A DNA stretch of 64,000 bases from Fasciola hepatica (GCA_948099385.1 CANUEZ040000193.1:1128501-1192500), one strand, 5' to 3'. Shown: positions 1 through 13,240, counted from the first letter of the stretch. A program made the numbers and translations. The notes: generated by a model from the letters alone, not told the origin.

Positions 1-2248
1 GTGATCCACTTTGAAAATATAATACTGATTATTTCTAAACCCTCTCGAAACAAGGACTTTAGCTCGATCCTAGGGGACTTTTATGCTCCCACCTAAAATC
101 CATCCGTTGATTGGTTGAAGTCACATGACAGGATTGTTCGTGTGTTATTCCTCCCTGTGTCAGTAATGTTGTTGTGTAGTTCACTTGGCGTTTGATCAAA
201 CACAGGATACTACAAAGAGAATCCAAGCTGTTTTTAGTTATGGTTCCACTTTGAAGCTCTGCATGTTTTTCTGCAGCTCTCTGTTCCATTATTGTGAAAC
301 AAAAGCAAATAAAAAAGCTTTTTCCAGTGACCAAATGCACTGGTGTCCAGTACAGTTCGTACGCTTTTCTAGATGACCTGAATTTGATGGAAGACATCTT
401 CAAGCGATAGGATAGACTGACTGTTGTGAGTAGAATAGTCGTGTCTAGATGAAAGGAAACCATTCCCTTGGAAGCACACGACCACATTCGCGGTTGCTGT
501 CGTTCGTTCAGTATGCGTATGCTGTCCTCTACTACCCATTCACCCTTACGTATGGACAGTCTTCAGTTATTATTTTTACTGTAGTCTAGTTTGGAAGGCT
601 CCCGAGAAACTGCTTTTCTTGCATCCAGATAATATATTTTATAATATAAATCAGAACATGGGACCACATGTCTTCGTTCGTTAAGTTAACCTTGACAAAC
701 CGACGAATCAACTTTCGAAAAATCATCGTGATTTTAGAAATGGGCTCTACGTCTATGCGAGCTCCTAATAAGTTGAATTATTTTGAGGTGAAAGAGTGAC
801 AGTTTATCACCAAGTTCTGGTTCGCTTAGCATCCTCTAAGAAGCCAATGAACCAAGCAAAACCTCGTGTAAAATCTTTCATACTCCCCGCTACACTGTCG
901 GTAAAACGAATACACTTTACCAACAAAAATGTCTAGCACCTTCCAGCATCCATGTGCATGTTACCCGCGATCCTTTCAAACAAGGGGTTCAGATAATAGA
1001 TTCATCGCGAAAAGGCTTCAGTCAGCTCCACGTGGATCTTGATTTTATTTTTGTTTGTGTTTTTCAAGTGAAGCTGCCTTCTAAATTTTCATATTCATGT
1101 TAGCCCTGGAGTTCAAGTTTTCCGTAGTTTATTTTAGCAATTCACGTTTTTTTGAATCGGTTCCGTTGTAACTGGTTATCAAAGATACAGGTGAATAAAA
1201 ATTAGGGCAGATTAAGATCAAAGGTTTGTTTTTCTACCATCATGTTTTAATGAGTTCACCAAACCAGACGAGGTCGTCTGATGGAACACATTTGTTTTAG
1301 TGAAGTGAATCAGTTAGAAAAAGACAGACACAGTGATGGAGTACATAAGAAAACGATTGTTAGCTGAAGCCGAAATGTTTATCAACAGTTTCCCAAAATA
1401 TTTGCTAATGTAGAGGAGAATAGTTTTAATATAAATGCTGGAGGATGGCTAGTTCACCATGTAAAATCTTCCGGTGCGTCACAGGGGATTGTATTAGTAG
1501 TCCAACCGGTTATTGAACTTGACGCACACACTTGATAATTACAAATACCACGAGTGACCGTAACTTTCCAGTTAAATTCTGAATACGACATTCACAATAG
1601 ACGTCTGCTGTGACAAAGATTTTCGAAAACTTATTAGGGAGGAAAATCTCAAAGACAGAAATCAAAGTAAACCCTCATTGAGTGGACGACACGCATTTTG
1701 TCCATTGACTGCAAGAAATTGCAAGTGTGCTAGTAAACTGGTTAGTGCATTGTAAGAACACCGAGTCGGTGGATGATTTTAGTGCTTCACCTACCGACCA
1801 ATCACATCAGGATTAAAACTCAAGCTAGAATATCTGCAGGTATAAGCTGTAATTGTATACGGTTGAGTGACAACATGTTTGGTTGGTATTACTTGGGTTA
1901 TAGAGTGGGGCCAATAACTTCTATGCACCGTCTGATTTATAGTGTGGACTATAACCACAGCCAGTTTGTCTGTGTCATTCTTCACGAAGATTTTGAGAGA
2001 AAGGAACTCTGGATGCACGTACAAGACATGTTTGATAGAGCTACGAAATATTTCTCGACGATTTTTCTCATAAACATTTGCTCTCAAATTTCGTCCATCT
2101 GGAGTTTGTCTGTGTGCGCATATACCCGTTGATCTAATTGATATGGCTTCAACAATTTCATTTGCTCAAATTTGAATCACATATGAGCTTGATCTGAGGT
2201 AGTGTTATAAGTGACGTTGAATAGCTTGCTGCTTGTGTTCTGTTTCCG
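1..2248. repeat. Left arm of large inverted repeat (continues past window start)
   Basis: Base 1 matches the complement of base 33045, and the match runs inward to about 2248, opposite about 30817. Every long stretch compared from roughly 100 to 1900 is identical or almost so, while substitutions cluster at about 1950-2248. The arm holds opposed ORFs of 142 and 119 codons that recur in the other arm. They resemble no family I know and are best read as chance ORFs kept by sequence identity. There is one 21-bp insertion at 61-81. Because the window starts inside the arm, its full length is unknown. It could be a segmental palindrome, two opposed copies of an unknown element, or an assembly artefact. 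Confidence 0.9.
61..81. other. 21-bp insertion specific to the left arm
   Basis: The left arm has 21 extra bases that the right arm lacks at the matching point (near 32990). The insertion ends with GGACTTT, the same 7 bases that stand just before it (54-60), so it is flanked by a short direct repeat. This looks like a microhomology or templated-repair event. Confidence 0.8.
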
Positions 2249-3690
2249 ATGAAACCGTCAACAGAAGAGAAATGATTTTACGTTTTCTGTTTCAATGACA
2301 TTAAGCGTAGGTGTGAAGATGGAAGCCTCCGTACCAGGAAATCATAATCTTCCTACTAACTTATTTTTGATTACATTTGAGTCTGAGCCATTTTCGATGA
2401 ATGAATGAACTGAACGACTTCCTTTAGTACCAATTACACGAACAGACATCACACCCAAAACGTCCTCTAAGTATTGGTTTGGTTACACAATTCCAGTTCT
2501 GTTGCATTCCCAGAGCAGAAAACGCCCCGTTTTTCTTGATGCGGCATCTCTTACACTTTATCATGGCATTCAGGTTTATTGCGTTACTTACGTTGACACA
2601 ATCAACCAAAACTTGTCCTGCATTCGAACATAGGATGCTTATTTTACCTAGCATGGTTACATCTCATTTCTAAGCTACAAAACAAGTTCTTGAATGAGGT
2701 ACAGCCGACATTATATTTCCCAGACTTCAGGAGTCAAATTGGAGGCAGCTTCAACGATCTGACTCTTTGGTTATCAATACTACGCACTGGTTAGAAGATT
2801 GTCGGTTTGAACGTCGATGCATTCAGTACAACTGATAGACTCGGTACAATTACCTATTTCACATCAAGACTCTCAACCAGGGTGTAGTTTGAAAGAAGCA
2901 CTCTCTAATGATAAGTGTGCCACAAAGCTGAGTTTAAAAGGCCACAGTGGGTATAAGAGGATGGATAAACTAAGGAATAGGAGATGAGACTGTGTTCTAC
3001 AATGAGTTTCGCACACACTACGGTCGAGTTGTGGAAATCGTTATTCCGAATTCCACTATAGCTCAGGTAAATTCACGAATCCCGTATTGAAACAGGATTC
3101 ATCCAATAGGTCTACGATAACTGCTAAATAAATTATGAGCAATACACCTTTGAACAAAACTCAACCTTTTGGCCAAAATGATTCAGTAAAAGAGAAGCAG
3201 TTTACTTAGGATTTAAGTAGTACGTTATCGGACACAGCATCTAGTTTGGCTTTTTGATTTAGGTAGTGTGACATTGTATATGGATGGAAGGACACAGTTT
3301 GCCTGGAAGAAGGAGACCGGTTTGACGGTTGTTGACGCTTGTAAGGTGTGCCCAGCCATACGTATACTTGTACAACTCACAACAGGTTTATCACTTTAGT
3401 CTCATTTGAATTGGAAGATGGGTTTATGGCCGAAGAGTCCGTTGTTTCACAATCACAAGATGATTCTCCAAACATTATTTAGTCGATTATCAAAGACGAC
3501 CTTCCAAACGAGGACCCATAGTCTCAACTTCCGACTTTTGATGTGAGTAGTGTTCTGATCTGTTTAGGTAACTCTAAGAAGAAGACAATTCTGCTTTTGA
3601 ATCAACACATTCTAAAGAACTAAATATAATCAGATTATATAGGATAGTTAGTGACTGCTGTCAAAACCAAGGTACAAATAGCGTTGACCT
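2249..3690. other. No recognisable gene
   Basis: AT-rich sequence just inside the left arm. It holds only short ORFs (76 codons or fewer) that overlap in opposite strands and show no family motif. I see no repeat or RNA gene here. Confidence 0.5.
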
Positions 3691-3696
3691 AAATCT

Positions 3697-4095
3697 GCTC
3701 CATAATTAGGTCTTCTGACAGGCTCTTTTGGGTCCGCCCTATCTGGCTGATTTAGTTCCGTTCGATTAGAACAACTCTTGACCACTGAATAATTGTGCAG
3801 TATGCAAGAATCACTGTCTTCGGCGAAGGTTGCTCATGTGCAATCTCCAAAATACAAAAAAGTAGAAAACTCCATGAGCACAAAGGCTCAGTAAGTGCAT
3901 CTACAGGATGCCACACTTACTTTTGTGGAACACTAATATAGCTGCCAACTTCTTGTTCACTGCAATTATTTCCATGGAGTTCAGTTTAAACAAAGCTTGT
4001 TAGTCGATTGATTCATTCCGCTCAGTTTAGTGAGAGTGATTGTTGGTGGCTGACTGGATGGTTTCGTTCCACTTTAGCATAAACTGATTGGGCCA
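3697..4095 (+). repeat. Diverged dispersed repeat, copy A
   Basis: Two blocks of this stretch match copy B at 7038-7240 in the same order and orientation. The first begins with AGGTCTTCTGAC and contains GGCTGATTT..GTTCCG. The second contains GTGGCTGACTGGATG. Copy B lies just downstream of a non-LTR RT fragment, so this may be the 3' untranslated part of the same retroelement family, here without its coding part. Confidence 0.5.
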
Positions 4096-5270
4096 TCGAC
4101 CAGCTTCGCCGGCCTGAGATTTAGCATCGATTTGGGCGGACAATGTCGTGCTGCCTGCCAAAGTTCCCAGGCCATCTATCGGCGCGTCAGTCAATACTCT
4201 TACAAGTAGTATGCGAATAAGGTGCTAAACCTAAGGTGGGCAGAAGAGTACCGGGTACGCAAATCCGGCCTTCATCTACATACGATACCATACTATTTAC
4301 ATCAAAGGCCAAACTTGGGACTTTGTGTCTTCATTCCGAAAGTTGTTATTGAGAACCGACGAAATAATTTTCGAACAATTACCTTTTAATTCCGAAACTG
4401 GACTCCTTGACCATGCAAACTCCTTTCAGTTCAAATGAGATTAAGATGATGTAGTTTACTTACGTTCAAAACCAAAAAGATCACCACGACGGGGCCCAAG
4501 GTCATTTCGAATTTCGTCACACTACACATAAACAAGATACAGACGAGAAGGCTTTCGCGGAGATTCTTGTATGTCGTAAAGTATGTGAAATTCAGTGGAG
4601 AATTCATATTTTGTGGAGTGAACGTATACGCCAGCATGGTGAAAACAACTTTCCACGCGCGATTCAAACCACCAGCTTAAGTCGTTCTGTGATAAGTACC
4701 GTCGACGGTTCGTGTATGTCGTCTAATTATTCCGGGGTTTGACATCGTTTCCCTCAAGTGGACATTTTGCTGATGTCAAGTTGGTGGTCATCGGGAGATG
4801 CATCCAAATGGCGTAAGCTAGATAAACCAATCATATGCTAAGGACAGTTTAACTGTTAACAAACCCCTGCTCATAATTCGTGTTTATTCCATGTCCATCC
4901 GCAAGATCTTCCATTTATTATGGCTTACGTAGTTCGCAAACGTTTTGAGAAAAAATTACTGAGAAACAATGGTTTCGCCAAACCGGACTTCCATATGATA
5001 CAATGGGTATTTTCCAGACATCGGGTAAATTGTTTAGAGCGGGAGCTTCTTCGTCCAAACGTGTGCTAACTTAGAAGATTCACAAGGAGAGACGATCTAC
5101 CCATCAGCGTAAATCAGTCATACAATGTGACTGGCTCTTTCACATACAAAAGCGTAGTTAACTCGGAAACCCATAATGACACGTGAACCAAACTTGGGCA
5201 GTCATTCTGCGATCCAGTTCATTAAACACTTGAACTGGGATTTTCACTTCATGTAGTACTCTTTCATATA
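4096..5270. other. No recognisable gene
   Basis: Only short ORFs without family motifs (the longest is 78 codons at 4431-4667, minus). No structural RNA or clear repeat was seen. Confidence 0.45.
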
Positions 5271-6277
5271 CTCATACATCTTGAAGTATCGAGCGACCCA
5301 CGTCAACGGAAGAATTTTTCTGTGAATCAGGACCCTCGATAAGATGAATGAAAAAAAAACTTTTGAGGCATTCACCCGGTATCTTCTGTAAAACAATTAA
5401 AATCACAGACTTAATCTCCTCAGGTAAGAAAAAACGGACAACCTTAAGGCCACAGTAAAGTTCCCACAAAAACTCTAACCGTTGGCTCATCTTGACGACT
5501 ACTTTCCTTGAACATGAAGGTGTTCTTGATGTACCCACTTCTACCTTGTTGATAGTGCTTCACTTGCAAGCAAAATGTGAATTAAACTGGAAAAATGAGA
5601 GAAAATTACTATGAATGGAGTGACTTTATTTATGTTGTCAAATTCGGAGCTTTTTCCCATTGCCTTGAAGGGTACAGATGTTCCGTGGATCAGGTGATCA
5701 GTGACATTGACAACTGGCCACAATTCGATTTTAAATTGCAGTGGCTTAAGTCGGACTTCGAACTTTGTCAACGACTGATCAGTATTTGTTTTGCTGCTCT
5801 GAAGCTCAACATGTGCTCTGATTTGAGTCAGTAACTGATGAATGAATCAAACTCTTTATTCAGTAGGACGAATCATACAGATGTCGCTACTAGAAAGGTG
5901 TCATCCGTCAATACTGTTCTTCTTAAGAGATCCCTATTCACTGTCAATTCGTGAATCATTAGAAATGTTTACAATGAATCCGAAAAACATAGTCGACTGG
6001 TGTGTTCCATGGAAACGGTAAATTCTAAATTTTACAGGATAGCTTCCTCATTGCTTAAATCCTTGAAGAGACGAAAGGAACATGCCCACATGCTACTTGA
6101 TCCAGCTTGTGCAAAAGGTCACTCTAGACTGATCGATAAGAAAACACAAAGCCTAATGGGTACTTTTCAATCAGTTTTACGGTAGAGTAATTAGTTCAGT
6201 TACCTGGCCTCGAATTAAACTTCTATGTGGCCAGCGGGTCCTCCCAAGCACTTCCAATATAGATGCTACCAGCATGA
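5271..6277. other. Opposed short ORFs, unassigned
   Basis: A minus-strand ORF of 88 codons (5272-5538) contains FLPEEIKSVILIVLQKIPGE and also a possible splice acceptor (TTTTACAG) in its middle. Plus-strand 5595-5834 is a 79-codon ORF containing SVDQVISDIDNWPQFDF. Both have a protein-like composition, but I recognise neither and they lack a matching partner exon. I cannot tell exon from chance. Confidence 0.2.
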
Positions 6278-6890
6278 ATGTTGCATTCATTCACCCTTCC
6301 ACGTACGTTCTACCATCCTATACCCTCTCTGTTCCTTTCGAATTTGCACCGTTTTTATTCAAAACAAGTCATTTTACATCTAAAAACTATAAAAGTGACT
6401 TCTTTTGTTTGTCCAGATGGTTTATCCTCCACTCTTCTCAAATTGAAGACATGTCTACCAACGGGAACGATAATTTCCCCCATCATCGAAGCCGTTGACA
6501 CTGGTGTTGTTCCTGCCACTTGGATACCCATAAAAACTGTGCCCACTCCTAAACGCTCCAGTTCTAATATTTTGTCGAGACATTCTCGTCGCATTGTCTT
6601 CACTTCCACTGTAATTAAGCTGACTGGAGAGGTTATCCTTAGCAGAGTGCATTTCTCTTTCGTAGTTACCAAGCCCCCCTTATCGGTCTGCATATGAGCA
6701 CAATAGATTCACTCTGGATCCATTTGCTCCAGTTTGACATTCCTTTTTGAAAGCCTAAACAGTGCTTTGAAACTGATTCGTCGTGTGTTCCTCAACTATT
6801 CCTATGCTCTTGATTTGCTTTCTCGCTGCCTTCTTTCTCCGAAACTTAGGGTCCACTGACTGCCTTGTCAATCCGTCTGCAATCGACCGG
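6278..6890 (+). pseudogene. Non-LTR retrotransposon reverse transcriptase fragment
   Basis: The plus-strand reading from about 6400 contains CPDGLSSTLLK, then GVVPATWIPIKTVP.PKR, then a VIKLTGEVI block. This is the usual order at the start of the RT domain of CR1/Jockey-type elements (PDGL, the G-x-VP-x-W motif, then the residues before the polymerase core). After a frame change, FLNYSYALDLLSRCLLSPKL (near 6796-6850) continues the same domain. The catalytic YADD region and the rest of ORF2 are missing. Stops and frame changes make this a dead fragment. The repeat at 7038-7240 may be its 3' tail. Confidence 0.65.
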
Positions 6891-7037
6891 GCCTAATACT
6901 TATTTCATTATGTCCCACCACCACTAATGGGAAGATTTTTCAGCTCTTTAAATTTGAGAAGAACAAGCGATTTTTGTATGATTATAACTGACCGCAGTCA
7001 AGGTCATGGTCCGAAGTACATTATTCCAGAACACTCC

Positions 7038-7240
7038 CTATAACCAGGTCTTCTGACTAAATCTTGCGGTGACGTCCCCAATTGGCTGATTTCGTTCCGG
7101 TTGCTAGTAAATTGTTTGAATTTGTTCAGCTCGAATGAAACAATTCTTGGTGGTTGAATGGTTTATTCCAATAGGTTTGGTGAAAGTGACTGTTAGTGGC
7201 TGACTGGATGATTTCGTTCCGTTTCGTCAATCCCATCTTC
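7038..7240 (+). repeat. Diverged dispersed repeat, copy B
   Basis: Matches copy A at 3697-4095 in two separate blocks in the same order. It follows the RT fragment ending near 6890, so it may be that element's 3' region. The spacing between the blocks differs from copy A, so one copy carries an indel. Confidence 0.5.
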
Positions 7241-7454
7241 TGACACCTGCGAAGTCAACAATAATGCCCGCGTAAACAAACTGCACTGGAGAGTCAAAAG
7301 GCGGCCTATCATTCCGAGTCATCTTATTCTCGGCAGAAAGGCGCTCCACATTTGGGACGACCTCAACCGCACCTAACATTCCACTATCTATTACCAGAAA
7401 GATTTCGCGGAATGTGAACCCTTTTGCAAGGGGTCAGTGGATAGAAGCTGAACC

Positions 7455-7580
7455 ATATCATCAATGAATAAATGTGCTGTGAAAAACTCAAATTTTCTTT
7501 AACTCCTAATGAGTTTCAGCGAATTTACATACTGGTGTTCATCGAAGTTTAGTTTGGAGGACTTTATGATTTGATGGCAA
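7455..7580 (+). repeat. Short direct repeat, first copy
   Basis: Begins CAATGAATAAA, followed by GCTGTGAAA, then AATGAGTTTCA, ACTGGTG and TTTATGATTT. The same series occurs in the same order at 8535-8655. This is an old local duplication about 1.08 kb apart, or two copies of one element. Confidence 0.55.
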
Positions 7581-8534
7581 CTGAGCTTGACCATTAAAGT
7601 TGTGACAAGTCTCTCATCAGCCACAGCCACATTATCAGTGAGCAGACTTTTAGTAGTGGAGAATGGTAGATTTCTTTCATGTCATTATTTGCCTACGTTT
7701 TGGTAGATTGGATTGGATAACTGCAAACGGATGTGATTCGTTTGTGGGCTGATCAACAAACGTTACTTATTAGTAAATCTGAAGCATCGACTGAAATCCT
7801 GGTGGCCAATACACATCGGAATTTATGCAACAGAACTCGTTATCCACCGAAATCAATGTAAATCTCCGTTGCCTAATTTGATCTGTGTACATTTCGATCT
7901 ATTCAACTCATATCTAATCTCTCAGTTCAGTAACCATTGCTTCTTGTTCAATAAGATCTATTATTGCTGTGCATAGATGGAAAACATGACGGAAGAAGAC
8001 CAGACGTCCGTTCAACATGCGATTACGGAAATCAACTTTTGCTTTTACATTTTCTGAATATGTTCGTATCACTTGCATCTGTCGGTAGTTCGTATCAACT
8101 ACATTCAAGTACTGTGGGCTAAAGACTGATGTGAGTTGTTGACAGTGCTCAAAACGTCCCAAAAACTGATATATGTAGTCAGCGTTTTGGACTGCACAAG
8201 AAATTGTCGCATTGTCAATCCTGTTACCTACTATAAAGTGGGAAGTTTTAAAGGAAACTATATTCGGCATATCGGTATTCAAGTTCAACAACCGGCAATT
8301 CTAGGAAATCAAAATAATGAGCAATTTGCTTGAACAACCTTTGAAATGCAGGAATCATATACAACTAGATTGCTTGTACATCCTTACCCTGGATGAAGAT
8401 TTTGTGAATGTAATTCTTCCACTGATTACCAGATTTCCTATCTGTTCTTTTCGAATTCTGTACTATTATATGATGATTGGTTTACCAGCTCGAAGGTGAC
8501 AAACTCATGACAAACTCGCATATAAATTACCTCA
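7581..8534. other. No recognisable gene
   Basis: Spacer between the two short direct repeats. The longest ORF is 125 codons at 7914-8291 (minus), which contains the phrase VVDTNYRQMQVIRTYSENVK. I do not recognise it and it has no clear splice or family signal. Confidence 0.35.
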
Positions 8535-8655
8535 CCAATGAATAAACAAGCTGTGAAACGATCACACTTTTGAATCCTAAATGAGTTTCAATGGATTTAT
8601 TAACTGGTGCTGATCGTTACTCAGATTTACTGGTTTTATGATTTCCTGATTGACT
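8535..8655 (+). repeat. Short direct repeat, second copy
   Basis: Second copy of the stretch at 7455-7580, sharing CAATGAATAAA, GCTGTGAAA, AATGAGTTTCA and GGTTTTATGATTT in the same order. Confidence 0.55.
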
Positions 8656-11335
8656 AACTTCAAGTTCAAGTCCCAAACGTTCCCTGACCGACCGATGTGA
8701 CACAATCAGAGTACGGACTTCCAACGACGGATACTAATTGGCATGCCCAATGACACGAATCCTTTTATTGTGTTGTAAAGACAACGTGTGCACAAAGTTG
8801 TCGGCAAGTTTCATTTTGCCATGAGGTGGTTTTTGGCTGCAAACAACATTTCTCTCCCGATCTGTCGGATGGATTATTGTCCGGTTGTTCTTGTTCGAAT
8901 ATATCTGTAAACATTGGCCGCTTTCAGATTTGTACACCCATGGTGTGACTCAGGACAAAGAATTTTAGTGAACATGAATATTTTATTGGGATTTATTTTA
9001 GTGACAACACTCGTTTACTGCCCACAGCCAGACAGATAGAGTTTCCGTTGGATTAACGGTTCAGGAAATCTAGTAGGATTATAAAACAATGTTGGTCGTT
9101 TCTTTTACACTCATCTGATATTTCCATATTGTGGATGATGTTTTTATCATTTCGTTTGGCCAAGATGATCTGAGCGTTTTGGGCTCTGAATTCCCGAGTT
9201 CGTGGCTGGGAATGTTGATTTCAGAAGATGCGCATTGTCTATTCATCTTCCTTTTGTTCCCAACGTACCCCCAATTCTAGACAATGGCGTGGATTAAGAA
9301 AGACAACTTCAACGTCGCATTGTTAAGGTGTCCGGAAATTGGTTCAATTCTATCAATGTGATTACACGCGAAGAAACTGCAAACAAGTTAGTCATAACTG
9401 CTGTGCTCATACACAACATACCAACGATTGAATAGTACGCAAATTGCGACTAACTAGGGCGTCCCACGGAGCATGTTGTAAAATTGATCAACATGACTCA
9501 AACTAATCTCAACATAAAAGCACTTTCCCACTTTTGTCGTTTGAGTATAACAACTATCCCATCGATGGTAGAATACCCTTAAATCAAAGATAAATCCCTT
9601 CAGCAGTAAGCAAATAAAGCCAAATATCAACCGCGACGGAAGGATAGTAAGAACTACGCCCCCACAATGATGAAACGGCCATTGGACAAGCGGGAGTGTA
9701 TCCTCACAACAGTACGATTCTCAACGAAAGCAACCGATAGCCAGCCATCTGAATCCACACCCATACTGATATCGCGCTATTCACATTCGCCCTCGTGAAA
9801 CGTTGCCCAGAGAGATGAATACTGAACCCTACGTGACAAGTCGTCGTTTGAAGATTCGATTTCAGTGCTCCAGGGAGATCAAAGCGCTCTCGATTGAAAT
9901 CGCGTAACTCGTACAAGCTGGGGCAGTTCCTTGAGAAGTAATGAATTGACAATCATCGTTGTTCTTCTAACTGGCACAATATCACTGCTCCCACTGCCGG
10001 TTTCCATTCCCCCACCCCAAAGCCCTCCGTTATACCCTCTCGCTCAACCTTTCCGTTTAACTACCTGGTTGTATGAACGACTGTCTTGTTGGGGCGTAGA
10101 CCTGAGCAAGGAACAATTTCGTACCTATGGTGTTGCTGCGCTCCTGACAGCGAGCGGAGACCTTTTCTCTTCCCTTCCTTGACCTGAAAAAAATGAAAAA
10201 CAAAGCGAAAATGAAGGCAGAAAATGAAGCCTGATGGGAATCAACCCCGATATATACTGATGCAAGACCCTAGACTGATCCATTGGACCAAGCTTTAAAT
10301 CCTGTGACCTGACCTGACATGACCTGATCAGTATGTGGTCAAAAAATGCCTGAACCGACTGGAATCGAATCAACTAGTCACCAAGTCGACTAACCGAGCA
10401 AGGGATGCAGTTCATGAACAACAAGTGAACAAGTGAGATTTTCTCAAGTTTTTGGCTATGATCACCATGCTTTTTATGTAAATGATCTTTTCCGCATTAA
10501 AATTCCGAGATGATTCGGAGGCATAAGAGTTCTCCTACTGGATAGAATGGAACAGACCATTACATCGTAGATATCAGTGAGCTCCGCTACATATTATCTA
10601 CGAAAACGGAACAAAACATTCGTTAGATTCGCTGTGGTATCCGGAGCCTGGCACAGCATGTCGTTCAGTGATCATCCTCGATGCTTAGCTGCGCAGTCCC
10701 AAACTATACACAGCATTTTGGACATTATTATTCACAACTGCATAATCAAGCAATAACCAAAGTAGCTGGTAGGTGCACGTTAGCATCGAGCGAAACCTAA
10801 TGAGAACAAACATATAGGGTGCATACTGAGCTCGGGGCAATGTACGCGTGAAAACGGACTACTTGAGCGGTCATGTAAAGTTGCCTTACAAATGAGGCTT
10901 GCTCGTTTCATTATGAACTGAAGGATACTCGCAAATGCGCTTTCAGCTTTGTTTGATGTTGTACCAGGTTATAATAGTACTTCCCTGACATTAGGTAAAA
11001 TTAGATGTGGCAAATGTTGTTGGAATTAGAAAATGAAAGTAGGCAGCAGAAAGTGATATACTGGATCCATCACGAGGGTTGGATTGTTTACTAAATACTG
11101 CGAATTCGACCGGATGGCATTCGTCAAATGAACTGGGCACTGAAGATGATCGTCCAACATAATTATATTCCATCTCCCTGAAATTGATGGCTACTACTAG
11201 AAGTCGGAACAGTATTCATTTCAAGAAGATCCTTCTTTACTAAAAACTTCACTTATAGAACTGATCATCTTCAACAGACAATGCTAACGTGATGGTTTTA
11301 ACGTTTTTGTGTGATAGTGTAAATCTCTGATTGTC
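8656..11335. other. No recognisable gene
   Basis: Short ORFs only. An 83-codon ORF at 9931-10182 is proline- and leucine-rich (PLPVSIPPPQSPPLYPL) but is not recognised. A short CCTGACCTGACATGACCTGA run lies at about 10309. Nothing else was supported. Confidence 0.4.
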
Positions 11336-11339
11336 TCTA

Positions 11340-11645
11340 CGTCAAGTACGTTCGTATGTGTAAGCGTGTTTTTCAAGTTGAAGAGGTTTCTTGCTTGTGC
11401 TTGTCACGTTAGTCCTGGAGTAACGTTTTAATTTTTGTTTCCGTGTATCACACTCAAACTTCTTACGACATGTAAAGCTGTTCTCAATAAATCGGTTAAC
11501 CGAGAAGTGGAGAAATAGCAAGAAAGATAATTGAGAGATACCTGCTTTTGTCTTGCTACTATTCCGGTGATTCTATGAGTTCACCAGACCTGACAAAGTC
11601 GTCTGTCGGATGCTATACGACTTAGTAAAGTGGAATGGAGGAGTG
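11340..11645 (+). repeat. Third, diverged copy of part of the inverted-repeat arm
   Basis: Shares ordered blocks with 1050-1310 of the left arm in the same orientation: GTGTTTTTCAAGT, then TTAG.CCTGGAGT, then AATCGGTT, then GAGTTCACCA followed by GTCGTCTG, then TTAGT.AAGTG.AAT. It is clearly diverged with indels. This implies that at least part of the arm is a dispersed repeat. Confidence 0.6.
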
Positions 11646-13240
11646 AGCGTTTAGACTGAGATTTCAGTCTGTTGCAATTTTTCAGTTTCAAATTTGATCC
11701 ACAAAACTTTCAGATATTGATTCAATTTAAACTATCTTCAAATCAGACTCAAACATTATGAGACTCCAGAAAGTGCACAGTACTTTAGTTGTAGATGTGC
11801 ATGTGGCCATTTTGTTTGTTGTTAGAACAGATCTGCTACAATCCTCAGGATCGGTCTGTGCACTTCCGCAATGAAATTCAGCTGTCCAACGTTTACAAAG
11901 ACGTGACGATCTATCTTGCCCATTAACTGCATGCAAAGGCATTCACAGCCGACAATCTCAAAAAGCTGTAAGGTAACCCATGTTGAACAAAACAAGATTC
12001 TATTGTCAATCGCAATCGCCAAAGAACCTCACGTGAAGCTGTGCGCCCTGGCACGTTATTGACCACGTATTTGTTTATTACCGAAATTCTACTATATAAC
12101 TTCTCGATTGTGAACTTCACCGCTTCCCGAAAAATACTGCCGCCTTCCTATATTTGATCTCTTGCTCTGTTCATCCTTGTTCAACAATCGGTAGACATTA
12201 CCGAATCCAATAATTATTTTATCCAGGATTTTCAGTATTTGGCATGTGGTCATAGTGTTCTGGTGGTCATCATGATCGACACTCAACTCTTCTGTCCTGT
12301 GTTCGATTTCTGCCTCCAAAGCCGGTCTATTTCCCAAATCGGCGGCCTCCATTTGGCCAAAACCCTTTATAAAAATACTGTATGAATAAACAAACAAGAG
12401 AAAAGGGAATGAAGAACGACACAGATAAATAATCTAATTCGCACTGATAAACTATCGAGCTTGCATAATTTCGGTCTAGTGAGCACTGAGATTCGTCAAA
12501 CATTATCTGATCAAGGGCAACGCTGCAAAGTATGGAAATGATATGTTCATCGGTTAAACACTTGCAAATAACTGAAACTATCCGCCATTTTCTCACACAG
12601 TGTAAACTGTTTGCTGACTGTTTTGTGGGCTTCATGAGAATAAATCTGATTCAAAATGTGGTTTGTTCATGTTTGTTCATGACTATGTTTTTTATTACAA
12701 AACAGCATTTTCCAATCATGCTGGGATCACCAGATGCTCAATCAAACTAAAATAATCCGATGCAATACGTGGGTGTAACAGGTGTAGTGAAAAGGCTGAC
12801 GCGATATGACTGCAAACCCGTTTATTCTAAAAGTGAATGATCGAACCATCACACGCAGGGACCGTACGTACTTGTGCGTGTGCCAGTAGAGTCAGCTGAC
12901 TGCGGATCGATAGGCATACGAAGCAAACGAGAGTGGATGGTGTAGCAGGACTGACAAAATAATCAATTCTGTAAATGTCCGGACCGATGTGTAGAAATCA
13001 ATATAAGCTCTACAGTACTCTCCTCCGAGAGCATCTCACTAATGTGTTTAAATACTTGTGGAACAAACAATGGTTGTTGAAAACGCACAGGCTTAACAAT
13101 ATTTGCTGCCAGAACGGGTTGGGAGAGGAGGGGCAGTGTCAGTCTCTTGAAGAGTACTCAGATCATTAGAAACATGAGGACTGGCATCGTTGGAAACAGA
13201 AGTAGTAGTTTTCATAGAGTGAACCAAAGCCATGTAGTCT
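11646..13240. other. No recognisable gene; possible gypsy 3' flank
   Basis: Short overlapping ORFs on the minus strand, none recognised. The part nearest 13240 should contain the pol C-terminal tail and, if retained, the 3' LTR of the gypsy remnant. I found no second copy of any segment here, so no LTR is called. Confidence 0.35.
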
